Below are positions 1-11,390 of a stretch of DNA of 64,000 nucleotides, piece by piece. The notes below the pieces were generated by a model. The model was not told where the DNA came from. It worked only from the letters and a program-made list of their open reading frames with translations, and searched no databases. The position numbers and the translations under genes are program-made. Position 1 is the first letter of the stretch. Each line of letters begins with the position of its first letter. This stretch comes from Polaromonas sp. P2-4 (GTDB lineage: Bacteria > Pseudomonadota > Gammaproteobacteria > Burkholderiales > Burkholderiaceae_C): positions 1,186,001 through 1,250,000 of the forward strand of contig CP087965.1 of the NCBI GenBank assembly GCA_024703855.1. The letters are read 5' to 3'.

Positions 1-1
1 C

Positions 2-751
2 CACTTGCTGTGCAATGCGTGGCAACTCGCCCGGCTCATTGCGACCCTGGTGCTGCCCGGCCACACGCTGCGCCGCCGTGGTGTAAAGCCAGTGCGGTGG
101 AATGTCGGGCGAATCGGTTTCCATCACCAGCACCTCCAGCGGCAACTCGGCTGCCAGGCGCCTGAGCTGCCGGGCCGGCTCGAACGTGACGGCACCGCCA
201 AAGCCCAGCTTGAAACCCAGTTTGATAAATGCCATCGCCTGCTGCTCACTGCCGTTAAAAGCGTGGGCAATGCCGCGCCAGCCGCCCTCAGGTACCAGAT
301 CGCGCAAATGTTTGAGCAGCTTGTCGGCCGATCGCCGCACATGCAGGATGACCGGCAAGCCATGCTTGCGTGCCAGCTTGAGCTGCTCGCGGTAAAAATA
401 CTCCTGGCGCTCGCGCATAGGGCTTTGCGTCAATGCCGGCACAAAATAGTCAAGGCCGATTTCACCCACCGCCACCAGGCGCGGGTCGGACTTTCTGAGC
501 GCCAGCTCCGCATCCAGCGCCAGCAGGTCGGCCTCTTGCGCTTCGGGTACACACAGCGGATGTATGCCCAATGCGTAGCTGTCCGAAAACTCATGCGCCA
601 GCAAACGCACGGCCGCGAAGTTGCTGACGGCCACGGCAGGCAACACGCAATGTGCGACCTGCCCGGCGGCAGCCTGCGCACGAACTGCGGCCACATCGGG
701 CGAGAACTCCCCGGCATCGAGGTGGCAGTGCGTGTCAATCCAGAAGGTCAT
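2..751 (-). CDS. TatD family metal-dependent hydrolase, partial
   Basis: The frame reads without interruption from an ATG at 751 to the left edge, so the 3' end lies outside the window. The protein opens with WIDTHCHLDAG, the metal-binding HxH of the TatD amidohydrolase fold. It then shows VGEIGLDY, VILHVRRS, IAHAFNGS and METDSPDIPPHWLY, which are the successive metal and active-site segments of TatD/YcfH nucleases. The family acts as cytosolic metal-dependent DNases or phosphoesterases involved in DNA repair or tRNA quality control. About 250 of the usual 260 residues are present. The gene is divergent from the ABC transporter genes that begin at 931. Confidence 0.9.
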   Translation of the reverse strand, partial: MTFWIDTHCHLDAGEFSPDVAAVRAQAAAGQVAHCVLPAVAVSNFAAVRLLAHEFSDSYALGIHPLCVPEAQEADLLALDAELALRKSDPRLVAVGEIGLDYFVPALTQSPMRERQEYFYREQLKLARKHGLPVILHVRRSADKLLKHLRDLVPEGGWRGIAHAFNGSEQQAMAFIKLGFKLGFGGAVTFEPARQLRRLAAELPLEVLVMETDSPDIPPHWLYTTAAQRVAGQHQGRNEPGELPRIAQQV

Positions 752-831
752 TGCAAGATTAGAGGCTGGAATAAGCGGCAAAAGATGAAGCTGCGGTATA
801 GGTGCAGATGATATTGACACAAAAAGAAATC

Positions 832-846
832 GGGACACGCTATGCT
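832..846 (+). promoter_or_regulatory. possible sigma-54-type promoter
   Basis: In the 179 bp divergent gap there is a GG pair (832-833) followed after ten bases by GC (844-845) and T. This fits the -24/-12 spacing of sigma-54 promoters, about 85 bp before the binding-protein start at 931. The inner bases match only partly, and there is no sigma-70 pair with good spacing (a TTGACA lies just upstream but 21 bp from TATGCT). This is a weak call based on spacing alone. Confidence 0.2.
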
Positions 847-930
847 TTTTGGACGAATGCTCGTGCGTTTCTGATCTTTTTCACCTGATCGCGCACGTCA
901 CATTACAACTTGGTCAACCAGGAAAATCCC

Positions 931-2006
931 ATGAAATTATCTCGCCTGATGAGCCTCATGATGGGGGCCGGTCTACTTGCTTCAAGCTTGGTCAATACGG
1001 CTTGGGCTCAAGATCAAAAACTGCGGCTGATTACCTGGGCGGACTATGTGCCCGCCGATGTTGTGGCGCAGTTCAAAAAGGAAACCGGCGTTGAGGTCGA
1101 GATCACCCTGTCGAACAACGAAGAAATGATCTCCAAGCTGCGCCCACCGGCGGTGCAGGCTTTGACTTGGCGCAGCCTTCGCAGGACCGCATTACCGGCC
1201 CGCAGCAGGAATTTGGCATTTACAAGCCCATGGACCTGAGCAAAATCAAGTCCGATCTGTTCATCCCCGCCATGCTCGACGCCACCAAGAAAAACACCAC
1301 GCTGGCCGGCAAGGTCTATGGCCTGCCGCACATCTGGGGCACTGACGGCCTGGTGGTCAACACCAAGTTGGCGAAGATGAGCGACTATCCCGACCTGTGC
1401 AAAGCCGACGTCAAGGGCAAAACCGCCGTCCGACTGAAGCGCCCCACCCTGCTGGCATTTGCTTTTGCGGCCGGCAAAGACCCGTTTGCACTTTACAAAG
1501 ACCCCAAAGCCTATAGGCGCTGATGGACGACGTGGGCAAAACCATGATTGCCTGCAAGAGCAACATCAAGTTTTACTGGGACAACAAAGACCAGTTGCTC
1601 AATGGCATGCGCACCGGTGAAGTGGTGGGCGCCATGATGTGGGACACCGGCGGCTGGAAGCTCAACAGCGAAAAACCCGAGATCCAGTACATCGCCCCCA
1701 AGTCGGGCGCGCTCGGCTGGATTGACACCTTTGCCATCCCCGCCAAAGGCCGCAATGATGCTGCCGCCTATGCCTGGATTAACTTCAACATGCGTCCCGA
1801 AGTCGTGGCCAAAGTGGCCGGCTCTGCCGGCAATTTCACCTGCCGCCAAAGGCGCTGACCAGTTGATGGATGCCAAACTCAAGGCCCAGTTCGCTGCCAG
1901 CTTCCCGGAAGCCGCACTGAAAAACGTCAAATGGTATCCGGCCGTTCCCGCCGGCATTGAAGACATTGAAGGCCGCGTGCTGGACCGCATCAAGGCCGCT
2001 CAATAA
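931..2006 (+). CDS. polyamine-type ABC transporter substrate-binding protein (frame-disrupted)
   Basis: A periplasmic binding protein of the PotD/PotF class, which delivers spermidine, putrescine or a similar cation to an ABC importer. The start at 931 has AGGA upstream and is followed by a Sec signal peptide ending near ...NTAWAQ. Recognisable segments are LRLITWADYVPADVVAQF, GLPHIWGTDGLVVNT, IKFYWDNKDQLLNGM and MMWDTGGWK. The reading frame changes near 1143, 1515 and 1845, each repaired by a single-base edit (for example YK-ALMDDVGK and FT-AAKGADQL), so I read it as one gene of about 358 residues. It heads a four-gene operon with an ATPase and two permeases. The exact substrate cannot be fixed. 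Confidence 0.82.
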
Positions 2007-2039
2007 CCCCACGGCACACGACTGCACACGGCCCAAGCG

Positions 2040-3176
2040 GTGCCCATAGACCTCGAAACCGAACACGTCGGTAAGCAGTACGCTGGCCAGCCCGCCGTCA
2101 AGGACTTGTCCTTTACGGTCGAGCGGGGCAGTTTTTTCTCGATTCTCGGCCCCTCGGGTTGCGGCAAGACCACCTTGCTGCGCATGATCGTGGGCTTTTT
2201 AACACCCGATGCAGGCCAGATCCAGATTGGCGGCAAGCCCATGAGCGGGGTTGCGCCCAACCAGCGGCCCGTCAACATGGTGTTTCAGCATCTGGCCCTG
2301 TTTCCCATGATGTCGGTGGGTGAAAACGTCGGTTACGGCCTGGCACGACGCGGCTTGCCGCGTGCCGACATCGCCAAACGCGTCGCCGCCATGCTGGAGC
2401 GCGTGAGCCTGCCAGGGATGCAGGACAAACGGGTCGATCAACTCTCGGGCGGGCAAAGGCAGCGGGTGGCGATTGCGCGCAGCCTGGTGCTGGAGCCCAC
2501 CTTGCTGTTGCTCGACGAACCACTGGGCGCGCTCGATCTCAAGCTGCGCGAGCACATGAAGATTGAACTCAAGCAACTGCAGGCAGACTTTGGCACCACG
2601 TTTGTGTACATCACGCACGACCAGTCTGAAGCGCTGGTGCTGTCTGACCGCGTGGCGGTGATGAACGCGGGCAGCTTTGAGCAAGTGGGGACACCGCAGC
2701 AGCTTTACTACCAACCTCAAACGCCTTTTGTCGCGGGCTTTGTCGGTGCCAACAACCGGCTTTCAGGCCGCGCCACCCAGGTCGATGCGTCGGGGCAAAA
2801 CAGCGTGGTGACGCTCACGACAGGGCCGGGCTTGACCCTGCGCGCCCGGCCCATGGGCGGGCTGCGTCCGGACCAGGCCGTTGAAGCCTTTGTGCGCCCC
2901 GAAGCGATCAGCCTCGCGCGCAACCCGGCCGAATTGCCGGCCAACCACCCCAGCCACTCCGGGCAGGTGGAAAGCCTGCTGTTTGACGGTGCCAATTCAG
3001 CCGTGCTGCTGCGAGAAGCGCGCACCCGCACGGAGTTTCGAATTGCCTTGCCGCAGACTGGCCGTTTTGCCGACCTGTGCATTGGTGAAACCGTGGCCTT
3101 CAGCTTTGACCCGCAGCACGCTGTGTGTTTTGCGGCGACGGGTACAAAAGAAGAAGCAAGGGCAGATGCAAGCTGA
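2040..3176 (+). CDS. polyamine-type ABC transporter ATP-binding protein (PotA-like)
   Basis: A cytosolic ATPase of 378 residues that powers the importer encoded around it. Walker A is GPSGCGKTT at residues 37-45, the signature LSGGQRQR begins at 135, Walker B LLLLDE is at 155-160, and the H-loop ITHDQSEA follows. The C-terminal part from about 240 is the TOBE-type regulatory domain found in PotA proteins. The start is a GTG at 2040, 34 bp after the binding-protein stop. The frame is intact. The 3' end overlaps the next gene by 11 bases, indicating translational coupling in the operon. Confidence 0.9.
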   Translation: MPIDLETEHVGKQYAGQPAVKDLSFTVERGSFFSILGPSGCGKTTLLRMIVGFLTPDAGQIQIGGKPMSGVAPNQRPVNMVFQHLALFPMMSVGENVGYGLARRGLPRADIAKRVAAMLERVSLPGMQDKRVDQLSGGQRQRVAIARSLVLEPTLLLLDEPLGALDLKLREHMKIELKQLQADFGTTFVYITHDQSEALVLSDRVAVMNAGSFEQVGTPQQLYYQPQTPFVAGFVGANNRLSGRATQVDASGQNSVVTLTTGPGLTLRARPMGGLRPDQAVEAFVRPEAISLARNPAELPANHPSHSGQVESLLFDGANSAVLLREARTRTEFRIALPQTGRFADLCIGETVAFSFDPQHAVCFAATGTKEEARADAS

Positions 3177-4089
3177 GGCCGCACCCCCAAGGCTAGCCAG
3201 GGCCGGCGCGCTCAGTACCGCGGGGACCACACCGCAAGCCCGGCTCATGCTCTTGTTGCTGCTGGCACCCGCGCTGATCTGGCTGGTGGGCCTGATTGTG
3301 CTGCCGCATATCGACCTGGCGGTGCTGTCCCTGCGCGAACGTGTTGCACCGCGCCAGTACCAGCTCAGCATGGCGCAGTACCGCACGTTTATTGAAGAGC
3401 CACTGTATTGGCACACCTTTGTGCGCACGGCCGCCATGTCCATTCTCGCCACCCTGATCACGCTGCTGCTGGCCTTTCCAATTGCCTGGACGATTGCCAA
3501 GCTGGTGCGCGGGCGCAGCAAAGCACTGCTGCTGGTGCTATGCCTGATCCCCTTCTGGGTCAGCGAAACCGTGCGCACGCTGGGCTGGATGATTTTGTTG
3601 CATGAGTCCGGTGTGCTGCCCGCCCTGCTGGTGCAGCTTGGCCTCACGGCAGCGCCCATAGAGCTGCTCTACCGGGATGCCACGATTTTGGTCGGTCTGG
3701 TGTACACCTCCATGCTGTTCATGGTGGTGCCGCTGATCAGCGCACTGGAAAGCCTGGACGACTCCCTGATTGAGGCAGCCTATGACCTCGGCGGCAACGG
3801 CCCTTCCATCTTGCGCCAGATCGTGATTCCGCACGCGGCGCCTGGCATTTTGGCGGGTTGTATCGTGGTTTTCATGCTGACCCTGGGCAATTACCTCACA
3901 CCCACCTTGCTGGGCGGCAAAAATTCGCTGTGGTTTACCGAGCAAATTTATGCCCAATTCATCACCCGCTTTAACTGGGAACAAGGTGCGGCCTTCGGCT
4001 TTTTGCTGTTGGCGCTGTCCACCGCCATCGTCTGGCTGGGGCTCAAACTCACCGGCCAGAAATTCGGTGAAGTGATGCAGCGCTCATGA
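3166..4089 (+). CDS. ABC transporter permease (PotB-like)
   Basis: An inner-membrane permease of 307 residues with about six hydrophobic segments; the first is LMLLLLLAPALIWLVGLIV. The cytoplasmic EAA loop is visible as EAAYDLGGNGPSILRQIVIP, which contacts the ATPase. The ATG at 3166 is chosen because it overlaps the ATPase stop and begins just before the first membrane helix. A longer frame upstream is a shadow of the ATPase gene. The stop overlaps the next permease start by four bases (ATGA). Confidence 0.88.
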   Translation: MQAEAAPPRLARAGALSTAGTTPQARLMLLLLLAPALIWLVGLIVLPHIDLAVLSLRERVAPRQYQLSMAQYRTFIEEPLYWHTFVRTAAMSILATLITLLLAFPIAWTIAKLVRGRSKALLLVLCLIPFWVSETVRTLGWMILLHESGVLPALLVQLGLTAAPIELLYRDATILVGLVYTSMLFMVVPLISALESLDDSLIEAAYDLGGNGPSILRQIVIPHAAPGILAGCIVVFMLTLGNYLTPTLLGGKNSLWFTEQIYAQFITRFNWEQGAAFGFLLLALSTAIVWLGLKLTGQKFGEVMQRS

Positions 4090-4953
4090 TTGCCTCCCTG
4101 CCCCGCCCCGCCTGGCTGCGTGTAAGCACGCTGGCGTACGGCATGGTTTTTTTTGCCTTCCTGTTTTTGCCGCTGGCGGTGGTGGCGCTGTTTGCTTTTA
4201 ATGACGCGCCTTACCCCGCACCACCCTGGCGCGGTTTCACGCTCGACTGGTTTTTTGGCAGCCGCAATGCACAGAATGGCCGTACCGGCCTGTTTGCCGA
4301 TGGCCCGCTGCTGGCCAGCCTCTGGACCAGTGTGGTGGTGGCCAGCTGGGTGACACTGCTGGCCGTGCTGGTGGGCACCACCAACGTTTTTAATTGAGCG
4401 CAGCCGGTTTCCCGGCAAGCAAGCCCTGTCTTTGCTGATGCTGGCCCCGCTGGTGATTCCAGGCGTGATTCTGGGCATCTCGATACTGGCCTTTGCCAGC
4501 CGGATGGCGCAATTTGCCGACGATATGTGGGGTCTTGAGCTGGATTTCCTGCGCCCCGGCCTGCCGCTGGTGGTGCTGGGCCAGTTTTCGTACATTGTGT
4601 CGATTGCTACCCTCATCATCACGGCGCGCCTCAAGCGCTTCGACATCACCCTGGAAGAGGCCGCCTACAACCTCGGCGCTTCACGCGCTGCCGTATTTGC
4701 CACCATCACGCTGCCTGCGCTCAAACCCGCCCTGGTCGGTGCGGCAGCCATTTCTTTCCTGATGTCTTTTGAGAACTTCAATACCACGCTGATGCTGGTG
4801 GGATCGGACGCGCCGCTCACCGTCATGATGTACGGACGTATGCGTGAAGGCGCCACCCCGGTGCTGAATGCCGTCAGCCTGTTTCTCATGCTGGCTTCTG
4901 CCGCACTGGCACTCACCTTGCTTCGCAAACCAGCCAACAGCGCATCATCGTGA
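4086..4953 (+). CDS. ABC transporter permease (PotC-like), frame-disrupted
   Basis: The second inner-membrane permease of the importer. The N-terminal half runs to about 4390, ending in VLVGTT. The C-terminal half, from about 4395, carries the helices LAPLVIPGVILGISILAF and the EAA motif EEAAYNLGASRAAVFATITLP. Removing one T from the five-T run near 4390 joins the halves as TNVLIERSRFPGK, as expected for PotC proteins. It is the last gene of the first transporter operon. About 288 residues. Confidence 0.83.
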
Positions 4954-5099
4954 ACAGCGGGTACCGCCCCTTCAGAAAAAGAATCCGTCTGTTACAAGCG
5001 CGTTGTGCAGGCATTCAATTGGCGTGCAGGGAAGCAAAAATCGTGATACGGTGCAGCTGTTGCTCCTGTCGGTTTTAACCTTACCAAATAGGTGAACGG

Positions 5100-6080
5100 A
5101 TGCGAAGGCCTGCCCTTTACAGTAGCTCCCGCAGCTCCAACCACGATCGCCGTGGCGGCGGGCTGCCGGACGCACCAGATACAGGGCTGACTCCAGAGTC
5201 GACACCCCCTTCACCCACTTCAAACCCATCGCGGCTCTCGCGCCTGGCCCGCCACCTGTCACCCCACAATGTCTACCTGCTCTGGACCGTGGTGGGCCTG
5301 CTGGCCTTGCTGCTGGCCATCAGTTTTGCCCTGTCGTCACCTCCGGCGACTCGCAAGCTGACCCAGGCCGACATCAACGCAGCCGTCTTGAAAACACTGG
5401 AAACAAACGTACTGCCCTCGGCTGCAGCAAAGGCCTACGAAATCATCAGTCCCTCGGTGGTGCGCGTAGTGGGCATGAGTAAAAACAGTGCTGCCGACAA
5501 AGGCAAAGGCTATGGCAAAACCGAGGCCGGCAAGGAGGACACCGAGCACAGCGTGGGAACCGGTGTAGTCATTGTCGACAAGGGCATCATCCTGACCAAT
5601 CTGCATGTGGTGCAGGGCGCCGAAACCATCAAGGTTATCTTTTCCGACGGGCTGGAATCCACCGCCAGCATTACCGGTGTGCAGCCGGAAAACGACCTGG
5701 CGGTGTTGCAGGCCCACAAAATCCCCGACGACATGATCGCCGCCACCATGCGCTCGACCGCCGACCTGGCACCGGGCGATCAGGTCGTGGCGGTCGGCTT
5801 TCCGTTTGGCATCGGCCCCTCGGCTTCGGCTGGGGTCATCTCGGGGCTCAACCGTAACTTCCGCTCGCCCGAGGGTAAACAGCTGATGACCAACCTGATC
5901 CAGTTTGACGCTGCGGCCAACCCCGGCAATTCAGGCGGCCCGCTGGTCACCATGGACGGTGAGGTGATTGGCATCGTGACCGCCATTTACAACCCCAACC
6001 AGCAACGCACTTTTGTCGGCATTGGCTTTGCGGTGCCGATTGAAAACGCGGCCTCGGCTGCTGGCATGCCACCCTTCTAA
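5100..6080 (+). CDS. membrane-anchored trypsin-like serine protease (HtrA type, no PDZ)
   Basis: A 326-residue protein with a proline-rich N-terminus, one membrane helix at about residues 57-78 and a periplasmic S1C protease domain. The catalytic triad is visible: His169 in TNLHVV, Asp199 in ENDLAVLQ and Ser278 in NPGNSGGPL. The protein stops after FAVPIENAASAAGMPPF, so there is no PDZ domain of the kind DegP/DegS/DegQ carry. AGGTGAACGG precedes the ATG. It lies 19 bp before a MoxR ATPase gene in the same direction, so it may be co-transcribed with the MoxR/VWA genes. The substrate is unknown. Confidence 0.85.
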   Translation: MRRPALYSSSRSSNHDRRGGGLPDAPDTGLTPESTPPSPTSNPSRLSRLARHLSPHNVYLLWTVVGLLALLLAISFALSSPPATRKLTQADINAAVLKTLETNVLPSAAAKAYEIISPSVVRVVGMSKNSAADKGKGYGKTEAGKEDTEHSVGTGVVIVDKGIILTNLHVVQGAETIKVIFSDGLESTASITGVQPENDLAVLQAHKIPDDMIAATMRSTADLAPGDQVVAVGFPFGIGPSASAGVISGLNRNFRSPEGKQLMTNLIQFDAAANPGNSGGPLVTMDGEVIGIVTAIYNPNQQRTFVGIGFAVPIENAASAAGMPPF

Positions 6081-6099
6081 AACGAAAGGCAAGACTCGC

Positions 6100-7111
<1,012 letters not shown>

Positions 7112-7131
<20 letters not shown>

Positions 7132-8107
7132 TACCAGCGCATCCGCCGCAAAAATGCTCCCGGCCGGCGCAGAACATCTGCTGCGCCGGCTCGAATGGAC
7201 AGTGCTGCGTCGCCTCGACGGGCTGCTGCAGGGCGACTACCGCACGCTGCTGCGCGGTACCGGCATGGACCTGGCAGACCTGCGCGAATACCAGTACGAC
7301 GACGACGTGCGCCACATCGACTGGAACGTGACGGCGCGACTGCAGCTGCCGCATGTGCGCGTCTTCACCGAAGACCGTGAAATGAGCGCCTGGTTTTTGC
7401 TCGATCTGAGTCCATCGATGGACTTTGGCTCCGGCGAAAGCGCCAAACGCCATGTGTCGGCCGAATTTGTGGCCGTGCTGGCGCGCATTCTGACGAAGCG
7501 CGGCAACCGCGTGGGTGCGATGCTTTACGGCTCAGGCGTCGATAAGGTGATTCCGGCGCGCGGCGGTCGCCACCACGTGCTGCACTTGCTGCATACCCTG
7601 CAGACACGACCTCTGACCGAAGACACCGCAAACACTGGCACCACCCGTCTGCACGAATTGCTGCAGGCCGCCGCCAATCTGGTGCGGCGCCGCTCCACGC
7701 TGTTTGTAGTGTCGGATTTCATCAGTGAACCGGGCTGGGAAAAGCCCTTGGGCTTGCTGGCCCAGCGGCACGAAGTGGTGGCCGTGCGCCTGCTTGACCC
7801 GCTGGAGCTGGAGCTGCCTGATTTAGGTCTGGTCCCGATCCGCGATGCGGAAACTGGCGAGCAGTTGCTGGTGGACACCCATGACGCCGGTTTTCGCAAA
7901 CGCTTTGCCCGCATTGCAGCGCAGCGCGAGGCCGATTTGCGGCAGGCTTTGGCGCGTGCCGGTGTGGACACACTGGAGCTTTCGACCGATGGCGATCTGG
8001 TCGATGCCCTCATGCGCTTTACCGATTTGCGCAAACGCCGCAGCCGCTTGTCAGGGGCGCACGCAGCAGGCGGCAAGCTGCCCGCCCATCTACAGCAAGC
8101 CGCCTGA
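7112..8107 (+). CDS. DUF58 domain protein
   Basis: A protein of about 331 residues with the DUF58 hallmark YQYDDDVRHIDWNVTAR followed by a degenerate VWA fold that begins WFLLDLSPSMDFG. DUF58 proteins regularly pair with MoxR ATPases and are thought to be substrates or adaptors of the ATPase; this is family knowledge. The start overlaps the end of the moxR gene by 20 bases, showing tight coupling. The frame is intact. Confidence 0.88.
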
Positions 8108-8155
8108 AAAACGCTGACTGAAACAAGTTAACTGAAGCGCGCCCAAGGAACTTTC

Positions 8156-9195
8156 ATGTTTTTTCTCTGGCCCCAATTTCTCTGGCTGCTGCTGGCTTTG
8201 CCGCTGCTGCTGGTGTTGTACCTCTGGCTGCTCGCTGCAAGAAAAAAACGGCACTGCGCTACGCCTCGCTGTCCATCGTCAAGGAGGCCATGGGTGCGGG
8301 GCAAAGCATTCGTCGACACATACCACCGTTTCTTTTTCTGCTGGCCATGGCCCTGATGCTGCTAGCCGCGGCCCGGCCCACGGCGGTGCTTTCTCTGCCG
8401 GCAAACCAGCAGACCATCATGCTGGCCATGGATGTGTCGGGCAGCATGCGCGCCACCGACGTGCAGCCCAACCGCCTCGTCGCCTCGCAAAACGCTGCCA
8501 AGGCCTTTCTGGCCGATTTGCCGCGCAATGTGCGGGTCGGCATCGTCGCTTTTGCCGGCACCGCGTCGGTGGTACAGGCGCCCACCCTCAGCCGTGAAGA
8601 CCTGGCCGCGGCCATCGACCGCTTTCAGCTGCAGCGCGCCACGGCAATTGGCAACGCCATCGTCATCTCGCTGGCTGAGCTGTTTCCGGATGCCGGCATT
8701 GACCTGCAGTCACTGCAAACCGGGCGCGAGCGCCAGCGCGGCTACGCCATCGACGAAGAGAGAAAGGAAAAGAAAGAGTTCACGCCGGTGGCGCCGGGCT
8801 CCTACAACTTCGCCGCCATCATCCTGCTGACCGACGGCCAGCGCACCACTGGGGTCGATTCGCTGGAAGCGGCCAAGCTGGCAGCCGATCGCGGCGTGCG
8901 CGTCTACACCGTCGGCATCGGCACTGTTGACGGAGAAACCATAGGCTTTGAAGGCTGGTCCATGCGCGTCAAGCTTGATGAAGAAACCCTCAAGGGCATC
9001 GCCAAGGCAACGCAGGCCGAATACTTTTATGCGGGTACGGCGGCTGACCTGAAAAAGGTCTATGAAACTTTAAGCTCGCGCTTGACAGTGGAGAAAAAGG
9101 AAACGGAAATCTCGGGACTGATGGCACTGGCGGCTGCCGCGCTGGCGCTGCTTTCTGCCGGGCTGTCGTTGCTGTGGTTTAACCGGATTCTTTGA
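8156..9195 (+). CDS. VWA domain membrane protein (BatA/BatB-like), frame-disrupted
   Basis: The N-terminus MFFLWPQFLWLLLALPLLL is a membrane helix typical of BatA-type proteins. The VWA domain carries an intact MIDAS motif, DVSGSMRATD, with later LLTDGQRTTG, and the C-terminus has a final helix (LMALAAAALALLSAGLSLLWF). One base appears to be missing in the A-run near 8241; restoring it joins RRKKTALRYASLSIV to the body. The cluster lacks the DUF4381 gene often found between DUF58 and VWA genes. The system is presumed to work at the inner membrane with MoxR. Confidence 0.82.
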
Positions 9196-9251
9196 GGCAA
9201 ATCCCTTGCGGGGTGCACTCAGAGAGTGATAGCGGTAGCTTCAAAAAGCCA

Positions 9252-10580
9252 TCACAATTTCACATTGCACTCACGCCGCAGCAAAGCCAGCGCATCTTCA
9301 TGCGCGTAAACCGAATCGCTTTGCAGTGTGTGCTGTGCCTCATCAACAAAGTCCATCCACAACTGGGCATAGTCGTCCTGGTGCTGCGCGGGGGCGTTAT
9401 TCAGGATGTATTGACGGGCCAGGTCTGGATTAAAGCCCTGGTTAAAGCCCGTTTTTTGAATCTTGCGAATCAAGCTTGCCGCGCCTTTTTCGCTCAAGAG
9501 CGTTTTGGGTGTGGCTCCGGCAGCCACACACAAAAACAGGGTGAGCAGCGAGCCGTCATCGCTGTTTCCCCCGGTGGCTTTGTCCCAGGCTTTGGATATT
9601 GAGCGGTCATGGTGGTCCACTTCGCTCGCAATGTCTTCTACCCAAAAATACCGACCAAAAAGCGGCGGAGTTTGGTCATCGTCATCTTTGGCAAAAAGCG
9701 CTCTGGCGGGCAGGGGATTGTCCAAAATTTTGGGTACATCAGCGACAACGGATTGGCGCACAGCCTCCACCACGGCTTTGAAGTCATCGGGCAAACCTTT
9801 TGGGATGACGATGGAAAAAGTTGAAAGCTTGGCGCTACCGTTGTCCGTACGGCCATCCGCTTTTTTTCGCCCGTGCTGCCACGGTGGTTTTGGCAACTCC
9901 GTACTTTTTGCGCAGCGCTGCCACCATTTTTTCAAACTCAACCCAATCGGGTAACTCGGTGCGTTTGGTGGATAAAACCAGAAGTGCCTGCACGAATCAC
10001 CGCTTCGGCATGTGTGTGTGCGTCTTCCAGTTCGGCGGCATCCATACCCAGATGGTCGGCCAGCCAGATGGCGGCGTCTTTCTCCTGCTTGATGGGACTG
10101 CGTTTGGCGAGTTCGGCCTGGTAGTCGCCCAGGCTTCTGAGCGACCACTCGGCCAGCCCATTAATGGGGGCGTGGTCGTCCAGGCTGTCACTGCCCAGAT
10201 TCGTGTCAAAGCTGGTGCTCTCGGGCAGGGCTAACAGGGCTTTCAGCATGTCCGAACCGCCTTTGGAGCGGGACAAAAACGAATGATCGCTGCAGCGACT
10301 CGGCGGCCTTGCGTAAGTCGCCGCCGCTGGTGCTTTCAAGGTAGAGGCTGACCAGATTAACGATGCGGTCTTTGGCTTTTTCAAGCTCCGGGCGCAAAAA
10401 CTCGCTGCCAAAGTAGCGCGCAATTTGCACCATGCCTTTTGGGGCATCCGCGCAAATCGCGTCTAACTTTGGCTGATCGATGATGCGGTTTTGCACGCCA
10501 AACTGCAGCGCTTTTTCGAAAAATGGACGCTCGTCATAAAGCGAGATGGAAGAGAGCGAGACCGGCTGTTGCGTTGACAT
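9252..10580 (-). CDS. unrecognised protein of J-domain operon (frame-disrupted, about 440 aa)
   Basis: I do not recognise this protein. Three overlapping frames form one product: it begins MSTQQPVSLSSISLYDERPF at 10580, changes frame near 10270 and again near 10000, and ends ALLRRECNVKL. The middle part reads LPESTSFDTNLGSDSLDDHA and the C-terminal part has GRYFWVEDIASEVDHHD and LLTLFLCVAAGATPKTLLSE. It looks soluble and mostly helical, with no signal peptide or membrane helix. It is the last gene of a four-gene minus-strand operon headed by a J-domain protein, so a chaperone-linked role is an inference from position only. Confidence 0.6.
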
Positions 10581-10614
10581 CGTGAAAGGTGTTGCTTTCT
10601 GGACTGAGCGTCTT

Positions 10615-11365
10615 TTAGATCGCCAATTCCTCATCCGACTCACGCGCGGCAGGCGTGGCCTTGCCACGGTCGGTATCGCCCGTCTCGACCTTGCCATCGT
10701 CCTCTTCAGTGTCTTCTTCCTCACCCATATCAACACTCAAATCATGAGCGCGTGCTTTGGCGCGCAGCACACTGAGCATTTCGATGAAAAGGTCTGGGCA
10801 CTCATGGCGCAGAAGCCACGCGAGCTCCATCCAGTCATGGTCGGCAATTTCGTCTTGTTCGACGCGCGGTTTCACGTAGGCCGAGGCCAGCAGAGCGGCT
10901 TTGGACAGCAGCTCGCCCGTATCTTCCATCGCATCGAAGGTGCCGGTGCGGGCAAAGGCTTCGACGCGGCTCCATTTTTCAGAGAAATAGTCGGCCAGTG
11001 CTTCGCTACCGCCGTCCAGATCGCCGATCGCATTCAAAAACTCCAGCGGATCAGCGTCCTCTCTAAAAATGACCGAGTTGACCATGCCGCGCAAATGGCT
11101 GCGGGTCAGGTCCTTGTACTGCTTTTCAATCACCACCGCGCATGAACTGCGCGGGCGTAACCAACAGGTTGATCACCGATTCCTTGGAGTTGTCGTATTC
11201 GCGGATGACCGCCAGGATGTCCTTGGGCGGCAACAGGTCCAGCACCACCATCAGCGCAGAGTCGCCTTCGGTGTCGGCCAGTTCGACCAAGGCAGATTCG
11301 GCGCCCACGATGTCACCGGCAGCAATCAGGGTTTGAGTCTTTTCAATAAGGGCAAGGTGGTTCAT
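10615..11365 (-). CDS. unrecognised acidic helical protein of J-domain operon
   Basis: About 249 residues when one base is restored near 11133, joining ...TPAQFMR to VVIEKQYKDLTRSHLRG. The N-terminal 80 residues (ESALVELADTEGDSALMVVLDLLPPKDILAVIREY) faintly recall the short helical repeats of MgtE N-terminal domains, but I cannot confirm homology. The C-terminus is strongly acidic (DMGEEEDTEEDDGKVETGD). There is no signal peptide. It lies 25 bp after the previous operon gene and 34 bp before the next. The function is unknown; co-expression with a J-domain protein is the only clue. Confidence 0.58.
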
Positions 11366-11390
11366 AAAGGCTTCACGTCCAATCTATCTG

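Noticed and set aside
931..2006. True pseudogene for the first binding protein
   Set aside because: Each break is fixed by a one-base edit and motifs are intact throughout, matching the window-wide error pattern.
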